Of a stretch of 64,000 nt of DNA, positions 55,648 through 63,890 are shown piece by piece. The first letter of the stretch is position 1. Each line of letters starts with the position of its first letter. The translations under genes were made by a program, and so were the position numbers. Origin of the DNA: Thermodesulfovibrionia bacterium (GTDB lineage: Bacteria > Nitrospirota > Thermodesulfovibrionia > UBA6902); the NCBI GenBank assembly GCA_030646035.1, contig JAUSMY010000019.1, positions 33,720-97,719 of the forward strand, in the 5' to 3' direction. Below the pieces are notes generated by a model. That model was not told where the DNA came from and did no database searches. It saw only the letters and a program-made list of their open reading frames with translations.

Positions 55648-55935
55648 GTGAACGTATCAAGCATTGTTGTCAAGACCGACAAGGAGCATTTGCCCGAGGT
55701 AATAAAGAAGATCAATACTGTCGGCTTCTGCGAGGTTCATTTCCACGATCCTGACGGAAAGATAATCGCGACCATAGAAGGCGACAACATACATGACCAG
55801 ACGGAAAGATTAAAGCAGATACAGAACATCCCGTTTGTCTACAGCGCGGGACTGTCCTATTCCTATTGCGAGGATGAAGTGGCAAAGGCCCTTGGAGAGA
55901 TAGAGGGGCATAAGCCTGCTCTCTCACAGGACTGA
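55648..55935 (+). CDS. napD: NapD-family chaperone
   Basis: A 95-residue cytosolic chaperone that binds the NapA Tat signal during cofactor insertion. The start is GTG at 55648 behind AGGAGGCG. Ferredoxin-like fold pattern: MNVSSIVVKTDKEHLPEVI, GFCEVHFHDPDGKIIATIEG and FVYSAGLSYSY. It closes the nap operon; no napF, napL or napC follows. Confidence 0.92.
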   Translation: MNVSSIVVKTDKEHLPEVIKKINTVGFCEVHFHDPDGKIIATIEGDNIHDQTERLKQIQNIPFVYSAGLSYSYCEDEVAKALGEIEGHKPALSQD

Positions 55936-55945
55936 TACAACAAAC

Positions 55946-55990
55946 CAATTTCCTCCCCCCCAACCCCCTCCCATAAAAGGAGGGGGGGAT
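55946..55990. repeat. C/G-rich palindromic repeat between napD and gnd
   Basis: CCCCCTCC (55964-55971) pairs with GGAGGGGG (55979-55986) around CATAAAA, inside a longer C-run/G-run pair. It resembles the repeat within the Ehr operon and may end nap transcription, though no T-run follows. Confidence 0.65.
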
Positions 55991-56092
55991 TCATGCTCAC
56001 CTTGAGAAAGCGCCTTTTAATTACCTTTCTGTTTATAATAGGGTGAATATTTTCCTGGATAAATCTATCATATATTCTGTTAAGGAGAAGAG

Positions 56093-56995
56093 ATGCAGAT
56101 AGGTTTTATAGGCCTCGGCAGGATGGGGATCAATATGGTTCAGCGCCTGCTTGAGGGCGGGCACGAGGCTGTTGTTTATAACCGCACTCCTGAAAAAGTG
56201 AAGCAGGCAGAAGATATGGGCGCTCTTGCATCCGATTCAATTGAAGGCCTTGTCAGCAAACTCAATTCCCCGCGTATCGTCTGGCTCATGGTCCCTGCGG
56301 GCAATGCTACAGACGATATCATAAAAGAGGTTTCTTCATTCCTTAAAGAAGGCGATATCCTCATTGACGGCGGCAACTCTTTTTACAAGGACTCCATCAA
56401 GCGGGCTGAGATGCTCAAAGAGCAGGGCATCTACTTTCTGGATATAGGCACAAGCGGCGGCATATGGGGGCTCAAGCGCGGCTACTGCATGATGATCGGC
56501 GGAAAGAAGGAGATATTTGAGAGGGTCGAGCCGATCCTTAAGACGCTTGCGCCTACAGATGGTTACGCGCATGTCGGGCCGAGCGGCGCCGGACATTTTG
56601 TAAAGATGATCCATAACGGCATTGAGTATGCGATGCTTCAGAGTTATGCCGAGGGGTTTGAGATATTGAAGGCGCGCAAGGACTTTGATCTCGACCTTAA
56701 ACAGATATCTGAATTATGGAATCACGGGAGCGTTATCGAGTCATGGCTTCTGGAACTTGCCGGACATGCTTTTGATAAAGACCCGAAACTCGATTTGATA
56801 AAAGGCTATGTTGAAGATTCAGGAGAGGGACGGTGGACTGTGGCAGAGGCGATCGAACAGGGCGTGCCTGCTCCGCTTATAACTTTGTCATTGCTGGAAC
56901 GCTTCCGCTCAAGACAGGATGACTCTTTCAGCGCAAAGGTCATCGCCGCGCTGCGTAATGAGTTCGGCGGGCATGCTGTTAAGAAGAATGACTAA
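56093..56995 (+). CDS. gnd: 6-phosphogluconate dehydrogenase (decarboxylating), short form
   Basis: Oxidises 6-phosphogluconate to ribulose 5-phosphate. The 300-residue length is that of the short YqeC/GndA-type enzymes, often NAD-linked, rather than the 470-residue form. Motifs: GFIGLGRMGINMV (dinucleotide fold), GTSGGIWGLKRGYCMMIGG and the catalytic IHNGIEYAMLQSYAEG. AAGGAGAAGAG precedes the ATG. It starts a pentose phosphate run gnd-tal-tkt-pgl. zwf is not in the window. Confidence 0.94.
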   Translation: MQIGFIGLGRMGINMVQRLLEGGHEAVVYNRTPEKVKQAEDMGALASDSIEGLVSKLNSPRIVWLMVPAGNATDDIIKEVSSFLKEGDILIDGGNSFYKDSIKRAEMLKEQGIYFLDIGTSGGIWGLKRGYCMMIGGKKEIFERVEPILKTLAPTDGYAHVGPSGAGHFVKMIHNGIEYAMLQSYAEGFEILKARKDFDLDLKQISELWNHGSVIESWLLELAGHAFDKDPKLDLIKGYVEDSGEGRWTVAEAIEQGVPAPLITLSLLERFRSRQDDSFSAKVIAALRNEFGGHAVKKND

Positions 56996-57022
56996 AATAA
57001 AGAAAAGGGGAAAATAAGATCT

Positions 57023-58114
57023 GTGAATAAACTTGATGAACTGGCACAAATTGGACAGAGTATATGGCTTGATAATATCAGCCGTTCGATGATCGAAAGC
57101 GGCAGGCTTCAGCAGGAGATAAATAAGGGCCTCAGGGGAATGACCTCCAACCCCAGCATCTTTGACAAGTCAATCAGCACAAGCAATGATTATGACGCAA
57201 CGATGAGGGAACTGAATACAAAAGGGCTTTCAACTTTTGAAATATATGACGCACTTACCGTAAGGGATGTTCAGGATGCGGCAGACCTGTTTAAACCTGT
57301 CTATGAAAAGACGAACGGGCTTGACGGTTATGTGAGTCTTGAAATAAATCCTGACCTTGCGATGAATACGCATGAGACCATTGAAGAGGGCAGAAGGCTC
57401 TTTCAAAAAGTTAACAGGCCGAACCTGATGCTAAAAGTACCGGCGACTGACGCAGGTTATGAAGCTGTTTCAGAACTATTGGGCGACGGAATGAATGTCA
57501 ATGTCACTCTCATATTCTCAATGGGCCAGTATATAAAGACAGCGGATGCGTACATAGAAGGCCTGAAACGTTTATCAAAAAAAGGCGGCAATATGAAGAA
57601 TGTCCATTCTGTTGCAAGCGTATTTGTAAGCAGGATAGATACTGCAATAGACAAGATGATAGATGAAAGTGCTGATGAAAAGCTCAAGGCATTAAGAGGC
57701 AGGGCAGCGGTCTCAAATTCAAAGTTGATATTTAATAAATACGGAGAGATATTCTCCGGAGCCGGCTTCAGCGCGCTCAAGCTAAAAGGCGCAAATGTGC
57801 AGCGGGTCTTATGGGGTTCAACAGGCTCAAAGGACGCTTCATACAGCGATATAAAATATGTGACAGAACTCATCGGAAACCCGACTGTCAACACTCTGCC
57901 TGATAATACATTCAACGCGTTTCTTGACCATGGCATAATAGAGGAATCCCTGAGCAAGGATGTTGATGACGCACAAAACACGATCAATGCGCTCAAAGGG
58001 CATGGCATTGATATAAATGATATCTGCCTTAAACTTCTTGATGACGGCCTGGTTGCCTTTCAACAAGCCTTTAAATCACTGTTGGATGCGATCGAGATGA
58101 AGAAGAAAGGTTAG
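57023..58114 (+). CDS. tal: Transaldolase
   Basis: A non-oxidative pentose phosphate enzyme of 363 residues, start GTG. Motifs: the Schiff-base lysine in NLMLKVPAT, GMTSNPSIFDKSIS, NVNVTLIFSMGQY and SVASVFVSRID. The length and the TSNPSIF motif match the long (TalB-distinct) transaldolase class often found fused to or beside pgi. It is ten bases before tkt. Confidence 0.94.
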   Translation: MNKLDELAQIGQSIWLDNISRSMIESGRLQQEINKGLRGMTSNPSIFDKSISTSNDYDATMRELNTKGLSTFEIYDALTVRDVQDAADLFKPVYEKTNGLDGYVSLEINPDLAMNTHETIEEGRRLFQKVNRPNLMLKVPATDAGYEAVSELLGDGMNVNVTLIFSMGQYIKTADAYIEGLKRLSKKGGNMKNVHSVASVFVSRIDTAIDKMIDESADEKLKALRGRAAVSNSKLIFNKYGEIFSGAGFSALKLKGANVQRVLWGSTGSKDASYSDIKYVTELIGNPTVNTLPDNTFNAFLDHGIIEESLSKDVDDAQNTINALKGHGIDINDICLKLLDDGLVAFQQAFKSLLDAIEMKKKG

Positions 58115-58124
58115 GAATTAACCG

Positions 58125-60152
58125 ATGGACGATCTCTGCATAAATACGATCCGCACCTTATCCATGGATGCGGTGCAGAAGGCGAACTCCGGGCATCCCG
58201 GAACGCCGATGGCGATGGCTCCGGTTGCATACTGCCTATGGCAGCGTTTTATGAACTTCGATCCTGAAAATCCCCTATGGCTGAACCGCGACCGTTTTGT
58301 GCTTTCAATGGGACATGCTTCAATGCTGCTGTACTCTATCCTGCATCTGTGCAGTGTAAAAGATGTTGATAAAGAGAATAAGGCAATAGGCAGGCTCTCC
58401 ATAGAGCTTGATGACATTAAAAACTTTCGGCAGTTTGGAAGCAGGTGCGCCGGACATCCTGAATACGGCATGGCTCCGGGCATTGAGACCACAACAGGCC
58501 CGCTCGGCCAGGGCGCAGCTGCAAGCGTCGGCATGGCTGTAGCAGGAAGATGGATGGCGAACCAGTTCAACCGCGCAGGCTTTGAACTCTTCGACCATAA
58601 CGTCTACGCCCTCTGCAGCGACGGCGACATGATGGAAGGCATATCATCTGAGGCAGCCTCGATCGCCGGGCATCTTAAGCTTTCAAATCTCTGCTGGATA
58701 TATGACGACAACAAGATAACGATAGAGGGAATAACCTATCTTGCGTTCAGTGAAGATGCCGCTGCCCGTTTTGTGAGCTACGGCTGGAATGTTATACGCA
58801 TAGAGGATGCAAATGACCTCGGCGCGTTTGAAGGCGCGTTAATGATATTCAGAAATACGAATGACCGGCCCACCATGATCATTGTTAACAGCCATATTGC
58901 GTACGGATCACCTAATAAACACGATACCAGCGCTGCTCACGGCGAGCCTCTTGGCGAAGAAGAGATAAGGCTGACCAAAAAGAATTACGGCTGGCCTGAA
59001 GACGCTAACTTCCTTGTTCCGGATGGTGTGTATGAGCATTTTCAGTCCGGCATCGGTAAGCGCGGAAAAGAACTGTATAATGCATGGGCTGAGAAGTTTG
59101 AAGATTACAGCAGGCAATATCCCGAACTTGCCGGGCAGATAGATATGATGCAGCATCGCAAATTGCCCGAAGGCTGGGATGCCGGACTGCCTGTCTTCGC
59201 GCCCGATCCCAAAGGAATGGCTACAAGGGTATCTTCCGGCAAGGTTTTAAATGCGATAGCCAAAAATGTTCCTTGGCTAATGGGCGGTTCAGCTGATCTT
59301 GCGCCATCCACAAAGACATTGCTGGAGTTTGAAGATGCGGGTGATCTTACTCCCAAGAATCCAGGCGGCAGGAACATGCACTTCGGCATCCGCGAACATT
59401 CAATGGCTGCGATACTTAATGGCATGGCGCTCTCCAATATACGCCCATACGGCGCGACCTTTCTCATATTCAGCGACTACGCGCGACCTGCTATAAGGCT
59501 CAGCGCTATCATGGAACTTCCTGTCATATACATTTTTACACACGATTCAATAAGCCTGGGCGAAGACGGCCCGACTCATCAGCCAATTGAACACCTCGCC
59601 TCATTGCGCGCCATGCCCGGGCTTATAACGATACGCCCGGCTGATGCAAATGAAGTTGTTGAGGCATGGAGGGTAATTATGCAGCTGCATGCGCCTGCTG
59701 CTCTTGCCCTTTCAAGACAGTCTTTGCCGACGCTCGACAGGACGAAATACGCACCCGCTTCAGGACTGGCAAAAGGGGCTTATATTCTGGCTGACGCGGA
59801 TAACGCAAGCCCGGATGTCATCCTTATCGGAACAGGCAGCGAAGTATCGCTCTGTATTGAAGTATATGAAGAACTTAAGGCAGAGGGGATCAATGCGCGT
59901 GTGGTGAGCATGCCTTCATGGGAGCTTTTTGAAAGGCAGGAGAAAGGATATCGTGACAGCGTACTGCCGCCTTCAGTCTTGGCGCGTGTTGCTGTTGAGC
60001 AGGCATCAGGCTTTGGATGGGAACGGTATGTTGGTAACGATGGGCATATTATCGCCATGCACTCTTTCGGTGCGTCCGCGCCTGACAAGGATCTCAGAAA
60101 ATGGTTTGGATTTACCGCTTCCAATGTTATCTCTGCTGCAAAGGCTGTTTAA
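58125..60152 (+). CDS. tkt: Transketolase
   Basis: A thiamine-diphosphate enzyme of 675 residues moving two-carbon units. Motifs: NSGHPGTPMAMAPVAY, GPLGQGAAASVGMA, the TPP site CSDGDMMEGISSEAAS with DDNKITIEG, and the pyrimidine-domain THDSISLGEDGPTHQPIEHL. The C-terminal domain has GTGSEVSLCIE. It lies between transaldolase and 6-phosphogluconolactonase and should be co-transcribed with both. Confidence 0.97.
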   Translation: MDDLCINTIRTLSMDAVQKANSGHPGTPMAMAPVAYCLWQRFMNFDPENPLWLNRDRFVLSMGHASMLLYSILHLCSVKDVDKENKAIGRLSIELDDIKNFRQFGSRCAGHPEYGMAPGIETTTGPLGQGAAASVGMAVAGRWMANQFNRAGFELFDHNVYALCSDGDMMEGISSEAASIAGHLKLSNLCWIYDDNKITIEGITYLAFSEDAAARFVSYGWNVIRIEDANDLGAFEGALMIFRNTNDRPTMIIVNSHIAYGSPNKHDTSAAHGEPLGEEEIRLTKKNYGWPEDANFLVPDGVYEHFQSGIGKRGKELYNAWAEKFEDYSRQYPELAGQIDMMQHRKLPEGWDAGLPVFAPDPKGMATRVSSGKVLNAIAKNVPWLMGGSADLAPSTKTLLEFEDAGDLTPKNPGGRNMHFGIREHSMAAILNGMALSNIRPYGATFLIFSDYARPAIRLSAIMELPVIYIFTHDSISLGEDGPTHQPIEHLASLRAMPGLITIRPADANEVVEAWRVIMQLHAPAALALSRQSLPTLDRTKYAPASGLAKGAYILADADNASPDVILIGTGSEVSLCIEVYEELKAEGINARVVSMPSWELFERQEKGYRDSVLPPSVLARVAVEQASGFGWERYVGNDGHIIAMHSFGASAPDKDLRKWFGFTASNVISAAKAV

Positions 60153-60163
60153 AAAAACAGAAG

Positions 60164-60895
60164 ATGAATAAAGAGAAAGATGTTTTGATCTTTAAAGACA
60201 TTGAAGAGATATCGGATTTTGTCATAGAGAAATGGCTTGATATTTCCGGGCAGGCTATAAAGGATAATGCGCGTTTTAATGTTGCGCTATCAGGAGGAAA
60301 GACCCCTGCCGCGCTCTTTAGAAAAATAGTAAAACTTAAAGATTCATTTCAATGGGATAAAACACATATCTATCTTGTAGATGAGCGATTTGTACCTCAC
60401 AGCGACCCGAAGAGCAATTTTGGCATGATCAGCGAGAGCCTTCTCAGGCATATCAATATTTCGGACAGCAACATCCATCCTGTTTTTATAGAAAAAGATG
60501 CTGGATCATCAGCCGCACGATACGAAAAGGATTTGATCTCATCCTTCAATCTTACAGGCGGGGCTCTTCCACGGTTCGACCTGATCCTTCTCGGTATCGG
60601 CCATGACGGGCATACTGCTTCGCTATTTCCGGAAACTCAGGCGTTAAATGAAAAGGAACATCTTGCAGCGGCTGTTACGTTGCCTGACATATCAAAAAAT
60701 ATGCGGGTCACTATCACCTTGCCTGTGATCAATAATTCCGATAACATATTCTTCATGGCAGCAGGAGCAGATAAGGCAAGTACTATTAGGGAGATAATTG
60801 AAAACAAAGACTGCCGGTTGCCGACTGCCATGGTCAAACCGATAAGGGGCAAGCTATTCTTTTTAATGGATGAGGGCGCAGGCTCTCTTTTGTAG
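60164..60895 (+). CDS. pgl: 6-phosphogluconolactonase
   Basis: Hydrolyses 6-phosphogluconolactone. I start at the ATG at 60164 (MNKEKDVLIF, 243 residues); a longer frame overlaps the tkt end and is not needed. Motifs: NVALSGGKTPAALF, YLVDERFVPHSDPKSNFGM and LILLGIGHDGHTASLFP. Its presence beside gnd implies an oxidative pathway with a glucose-6-phosphate dehydrogenase elsewhere; the ROK kinase at 31 kb could supply substrate. Confidence 0.95.
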   Translation: MNKEKDVLIFKDIEEISDFVIEKWLDISGQAIKDNARFNVALSGGKTPAALFRKIVKLKDSFQWDKTHIYLVDERFVPHSDPKSNFGMISESLLRHINISDSNIHPVFIEKDAGSSAARYEKDLISSFNLTGGALPRFDLILLGIGHDGHTASLFPETQALNEKEHLAAAVTLPDISKNMRVTITLPVINNSDNIFFMAAGADKASTIREIIENKDCRLPTAMVKPIRGKLFFLMDEGAGSLL

Positions 60896-60925
60896 AAATT
60901 TTAAAACTGACTTAAGGAGGTTGAA

Positions 60926-61147
60926 ATGGCAAAAGTTGAAGATACACCGGAAAACGCTTCAGTATGCCTTGAATTTTGCGGGCCGTGCCCGACATTTTCC
61001 GAAGTTGATGGGGAGGCATTATTTTGCGCCAGAGGTAAAAGCAGCGTACCGAGGCAGAAACATGGATGCAACTGCAGTATGTGCAATATACAGGGCAAGT
61101 CAGGATGCAGGGGCACTTACTACTGCATAAACGGCAGATGTGAATGA
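60926..61147 (+). CDS. Small cysteine-rich protein (DUF2769-like)
   Basis: A 73-residue soluble protein with AAGGAGG before the ATG. Ten cysteines: CLEFCGPCPTF, FCARGKS, CNCSMC, GCRGTYYC and a final GRC. The CPTF-to-CxCxxC pattern resembles DUF2769, a small family of anaerobes thought to bind metal or Fe-S; function unknown. It stands alone between pgl and the DUF47 gene. Confidence 0.75.
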   Translation: MAKVEDTPENASVCLEFCGPCPTFSEVDGEALFCARGKSSVPRQKHGCNCSMCNIQGKSGCRGTYYCINGRCE

Positions 61148-61255
61148 GTAAGGAATATTTAAGGCTTTTCTGATAAAATATTGACCAGTTATTTATTATT
61201 AACTATGTAATCTCATTTTGTATTCTTTTAGCCGTAAACCAGGAGGTCAAACAAT

Positions 61256-61882
61256 ATGGTATTAAGTAAGATGTTTCCAAAAGAGACCGACTTCTTTTCT
61301 ATGTTTGCCCAGGCAGGGGAAAATCTGAAATCCGGCGGAACCCTTCTTGTTGAACTTATGGAGAACCTCCCCAAAGCAGAGTATCTTGCAAAACAGATCT
61401 ACGAGATAGAACAGCAGGGGGATATGCTTACGCATGAGATCATGCGAAAGCTGAACAAGACCTTTCTTACGCCTCTGGACAGGGAAGACATACACGCGCT
61501 TGTCTGCCGTATTGACGATGTGCTTGACCTTATATGGACCTGCGCTGACAGGGCGGTTCTTTTTAAACTTAATGGAATAAATCCCGCCGCCGTGGAGCTG
61601 TCAAAGACGCTCAGCACAACGACAGAGGTGATAGAGAAGGCCATAAATTCCCTGAAGAATAAAAAGTATTCCTATATACAGGAGTTCTGCATAGAGATAA
61701 ACCGTCTTGAGAACAGGGCGGATAAAACCTTCAGGGAGGCGCTTGCAAAACTCTTTGAAGATGAGAAAGACTCTATTCAGATACTTAAGTGGAAGGATAT
61801 ATACGAGCATCTCGAAGATGCAACAGACGCATGTGAAGATGTCGCAAACATCCTTGAGGGCATAGTTCTCAAACATGCATGA
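61256..61882 (+). CDS. DUF47/PhoU-like accessory protein of phosphate transport
   Basis: A 208-residue all-helical protein (FFSMFAQAGENLKSGG, EQQGDMLTHEIMRKLNKTF, TPLDREDIHALVCRIDDVLD) with the E/DxxxD metal-binding pattern of PhoU-like domains. DUF47 proteins control Pit-type transporters. AGGAGGTC precedes the ATG. The last eight bases overlap pit, which confirms the pairing. Confidence 0.93.
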   Translation: MVLSKMFPKETDFFSMFAQAGENLKSGGTLLVELMENLPKAEYLAKQIYEIEQQGDMLTHEIMRKLNKTFLTPLDREDIHALVCRIDDVLDLIWTCADRAVLFKLNGINPAAVELSKTLSTTTEVIEKAINSLKNKKYSYIQEFCIEINRLENRADKTFREALAKLFEDEKDSIQILKWKDIYEHLEDATDACEDVANILEGIVLKHA

Positions 61883-62867
61883 TACTTATCTTCTCCTTGT
61901 AGCCGTAATTGTACTAGCCACTGTTTTTGATTTCATAAACGGCTTTCATGATACGGCCAATGCCATAGCAACATCTGTATCAACGCGCGTATTGTCTCCT
62001 AAAAAGGCGGTCATAATGGCTGCAAGTTTGAATCTTTTGGGGGCTTTAACAGGCACAGCTGTTGCGAAAACAGTAGGAGTAGGGCTTGTAGATATCGGGG
62101 CTATCACTCAGGTAACGGTGATCGCAGCCCTCTTATCAGCTATAGTGTGGGATCTGATCACATGGTATTTCGGGCTGCCTACATCTTCAAGCCATGCCCT
62201 GCTTGCAAGCATACTCGGTGCGTCAGTCGCCACAGCCGGCACAGGAGTTATCATTCAACATGGTGTTTTTAAGGTTTTGATAGCTCTGATACTGTCGCCG
62301 ATCGTCGGTCTGCTCTTCGGTTATCTTCTTATGCTGCTTTTGATGAAGCTCTTCGGGCACTCGCCGATCTCGTTCGTGAATAAATTTTTCAACAAGATGC
62401 AGATAGTATCAGCGGGCTATATGGCGTTCAGCCACGGCAACAACGACGCTCAAAAAACTATGGGCATTATTACAATGGCGCTGGTGAGTTATTACAAACT
62501 TCCCGGCTTTGACGTTCCTTTCTGGGTCATGCTGCTCTGCGCAACCGCAATGGCTCTCGGCACTGCCCTTGGCGGCTGGAGGATCATAAAGACACTCGGC
62601 ATTCGCCTTGTACACCTGCAGCCTATCCATGGATTTGCAGCAGAGGCGTCTGCCGGAACGATCATAGAGATAGCTTCCAGATTCGGTCTGCCTCTTTCAA
62701 CTACCCATATAATCTCTTCAACGATAATGGGCGTTGGAGCTACCAAAAGATTGTCAGCGGTAAGATGGGGAATTGCATTAAATATAGTGGTCGCATGGGT
62801 TTTGACCCTGCCGATGTGCGCTATATTCGCCTGGGGGATCTACAAACTGCTTGCAATGGTGTTATAA
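61875..62867 (+). CDS. pit: Low-affinity inorganic phosphate transporter (PiT family)
   Basis: A 330-residue polytopic transporter with about ten helices. Both PiT signature copies are present: FDFINGFHDTANAIATSVST near the N-terminus and FSHGNNDAQKTMGII in the second half; PTSSSHALLASILGA and LSTTHIISSTIMGVG are the paired loops. It moves metal phosphate with protons or sodium. It overlaps DUF47 by eight bases and tsaC (convergent) by six. Confidence 0.95.
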   Translation: MHDTYLLLVAVIVLATVFDFINGFHDTANAIATSVSTRVLSPKKAVIMAASLNLLGALTGTAVAKTVGVGLVDIGAITQVTVIAALLSAIVWDLITWYFGLPTSSSHALLASILGASVATAGTGVIIQHGVFKVLIALILSPIVGLLFGYLLMLLLMKLFGHSPISFVNKFFNKMQIVSAGYMAFSHGNNDAQKTMGIITMALVSYYKLPGFDVPFWVMLLCATAMALGTALGGWRIIKTLGIRLVHLQPIHGFAAEASAGTIIEIASRFGLPLSTTHIISSTIMGVGATKRLSAVRWGIALNIVVAWVLTLPMCAIFAWGIYKLLAMVL

Positions 62868-63464
62868 AGCTACCCGGCCTTCCCTTAAGAGTTTATACGG
62901 TTCTACAGTAACATTCACTATGGTTGAAGGCTTACCGCCCGGCGTCTCCCCTGCATCTATCATCAGTTCTATACTGTGTCCAAAGTATTTTATTACTTCA
63001 TCAGGATATCTTGCAGGAGGCATTGACGAAAGATTGGCGCTGGTCGCTGTGATGGGAAAGCCAGCTGCCTTTGCCATAGATAAAGCAAATCCCTCTCCCG
63101 GCAGTCTTACTGCAACCTTGCCAAGTCCTGCGGTCAGCAGCTCCGGCAGTCCTGCCTTAGCTTCAAATATCAATGTCAGCGGGCCGGGCCAGAACTTCTC
63201 CATCAGCATCCGCGCTGCTTCAGGTATAGATATTACAATTGTCTTAAGAGTATCTTCACTTCCCACTATAACCGGGAGCGCTTTTTGGATAGGCCTCATC
63301 TTTATCTCATAAAGCTTCTTCAGGGCGGCTTCATCTGAAGCCATGACTCCCAAGGCATAATAGCTCTCTGTTGGATATGCTACGATACCCCCTTTCCTAA
63401 GGGCGGCAACAGCCTCGTTGACGGCAACCTCAAGGCCGCTCTCATTGATAGATAAAATGCGCAT
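62862..63464 (-). CDS. tsaC: L-threonylcarbamoyladenylate synthase
   Basis: Makes threonylcarbamoyl-AMP for the t6A modification of tRNAs reading ANN codons. I start at the ATG at 63464 (MRILSINES, 200 residues); the longer frame adds an unlikely basic lead. Motifs: GGIVAYPTESYYALGV, KMRPIQKALPVIV, FWPGPLTLIFEA, AVRLPGEGFA and TSANLSSMPPA. The size is the short TsaC rather than the Sua5 form. It is convergent with pit. Confidence 0.94.
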   Translation of the reverse strand: MRILSINESGLEVAVNEAVAALRKGGIVAYPTESYYALGVMASDEAALKKLYEIKMRPIQKALPVIVGSEDTLKTIVISIPEAARMLMEKFWPGPLTLIFEAKAGLPELLTAGLGKVAVRLPGEGFALSMAKAAGFPITATSANLSSMPPARYPDEVIKYFGHSIELMIDAGETPGGKPSTIVNVTVEPYKLLREGRVAL

Positions 63465-63590
63465 TTCCCATTGTAACACAGACAACCGCTGTGAATAGCG
63501 CCCGCACTTTTTATAATTCTCCACTTGTAATTTATCAGGGATTTTGTTAATTTCATATACTCATATTTTGTAAACCTCAGGAGGAGCTAA

Positions 63591-63890
63591 ATGAAAAAGC
63601 CTGTAAGATTGATCGTCTTACTTTTCGCATTAATGGTTTCATACGGATGTGCAGCAGCACTTTTAGTTGTCGGCGCTGGCGTCGGCGTCGGGGCTTATAA
63701 ATATATCGATGGAAGTCTCAGCCGGGCATATCCTGTTGAATATTCAAAATCATGGGATCAGGCAAATACTGCGCTTGAGAATCTCCACATAAGCCTTACT
63801 GCAAGTTTAAATGAGGGCACTAAGGGTACGATAGAGGGCATTAAGCAGGACGGCCAGAAAGAGGTGGACCCCATCCATTGGACAGGTTAG
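63591..63890 (+). pseudogene. DUF3568-like lipoprotein, 3' end replaced by an insertion element
   Basis: The ATG at 63591 has AGGAGC upstream. The product starts with a lipoprotein signal (VSYGCAAALL), a glycine-rich segment (GAGVGVGAYKY) and the DUF3568 body (SLSRAYPVEYSKSWDQANTA, GTIEGIKQDGQKE). Family members continue about 30-40 residues beyond this point. Here the reading changes at about 63865 into an IS inverted-repeat-like sequence, giving VDPIHWTG and a stop. The gene is therefore cut, and the exported product would lack its C-terminus. Confidence 0.75.
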
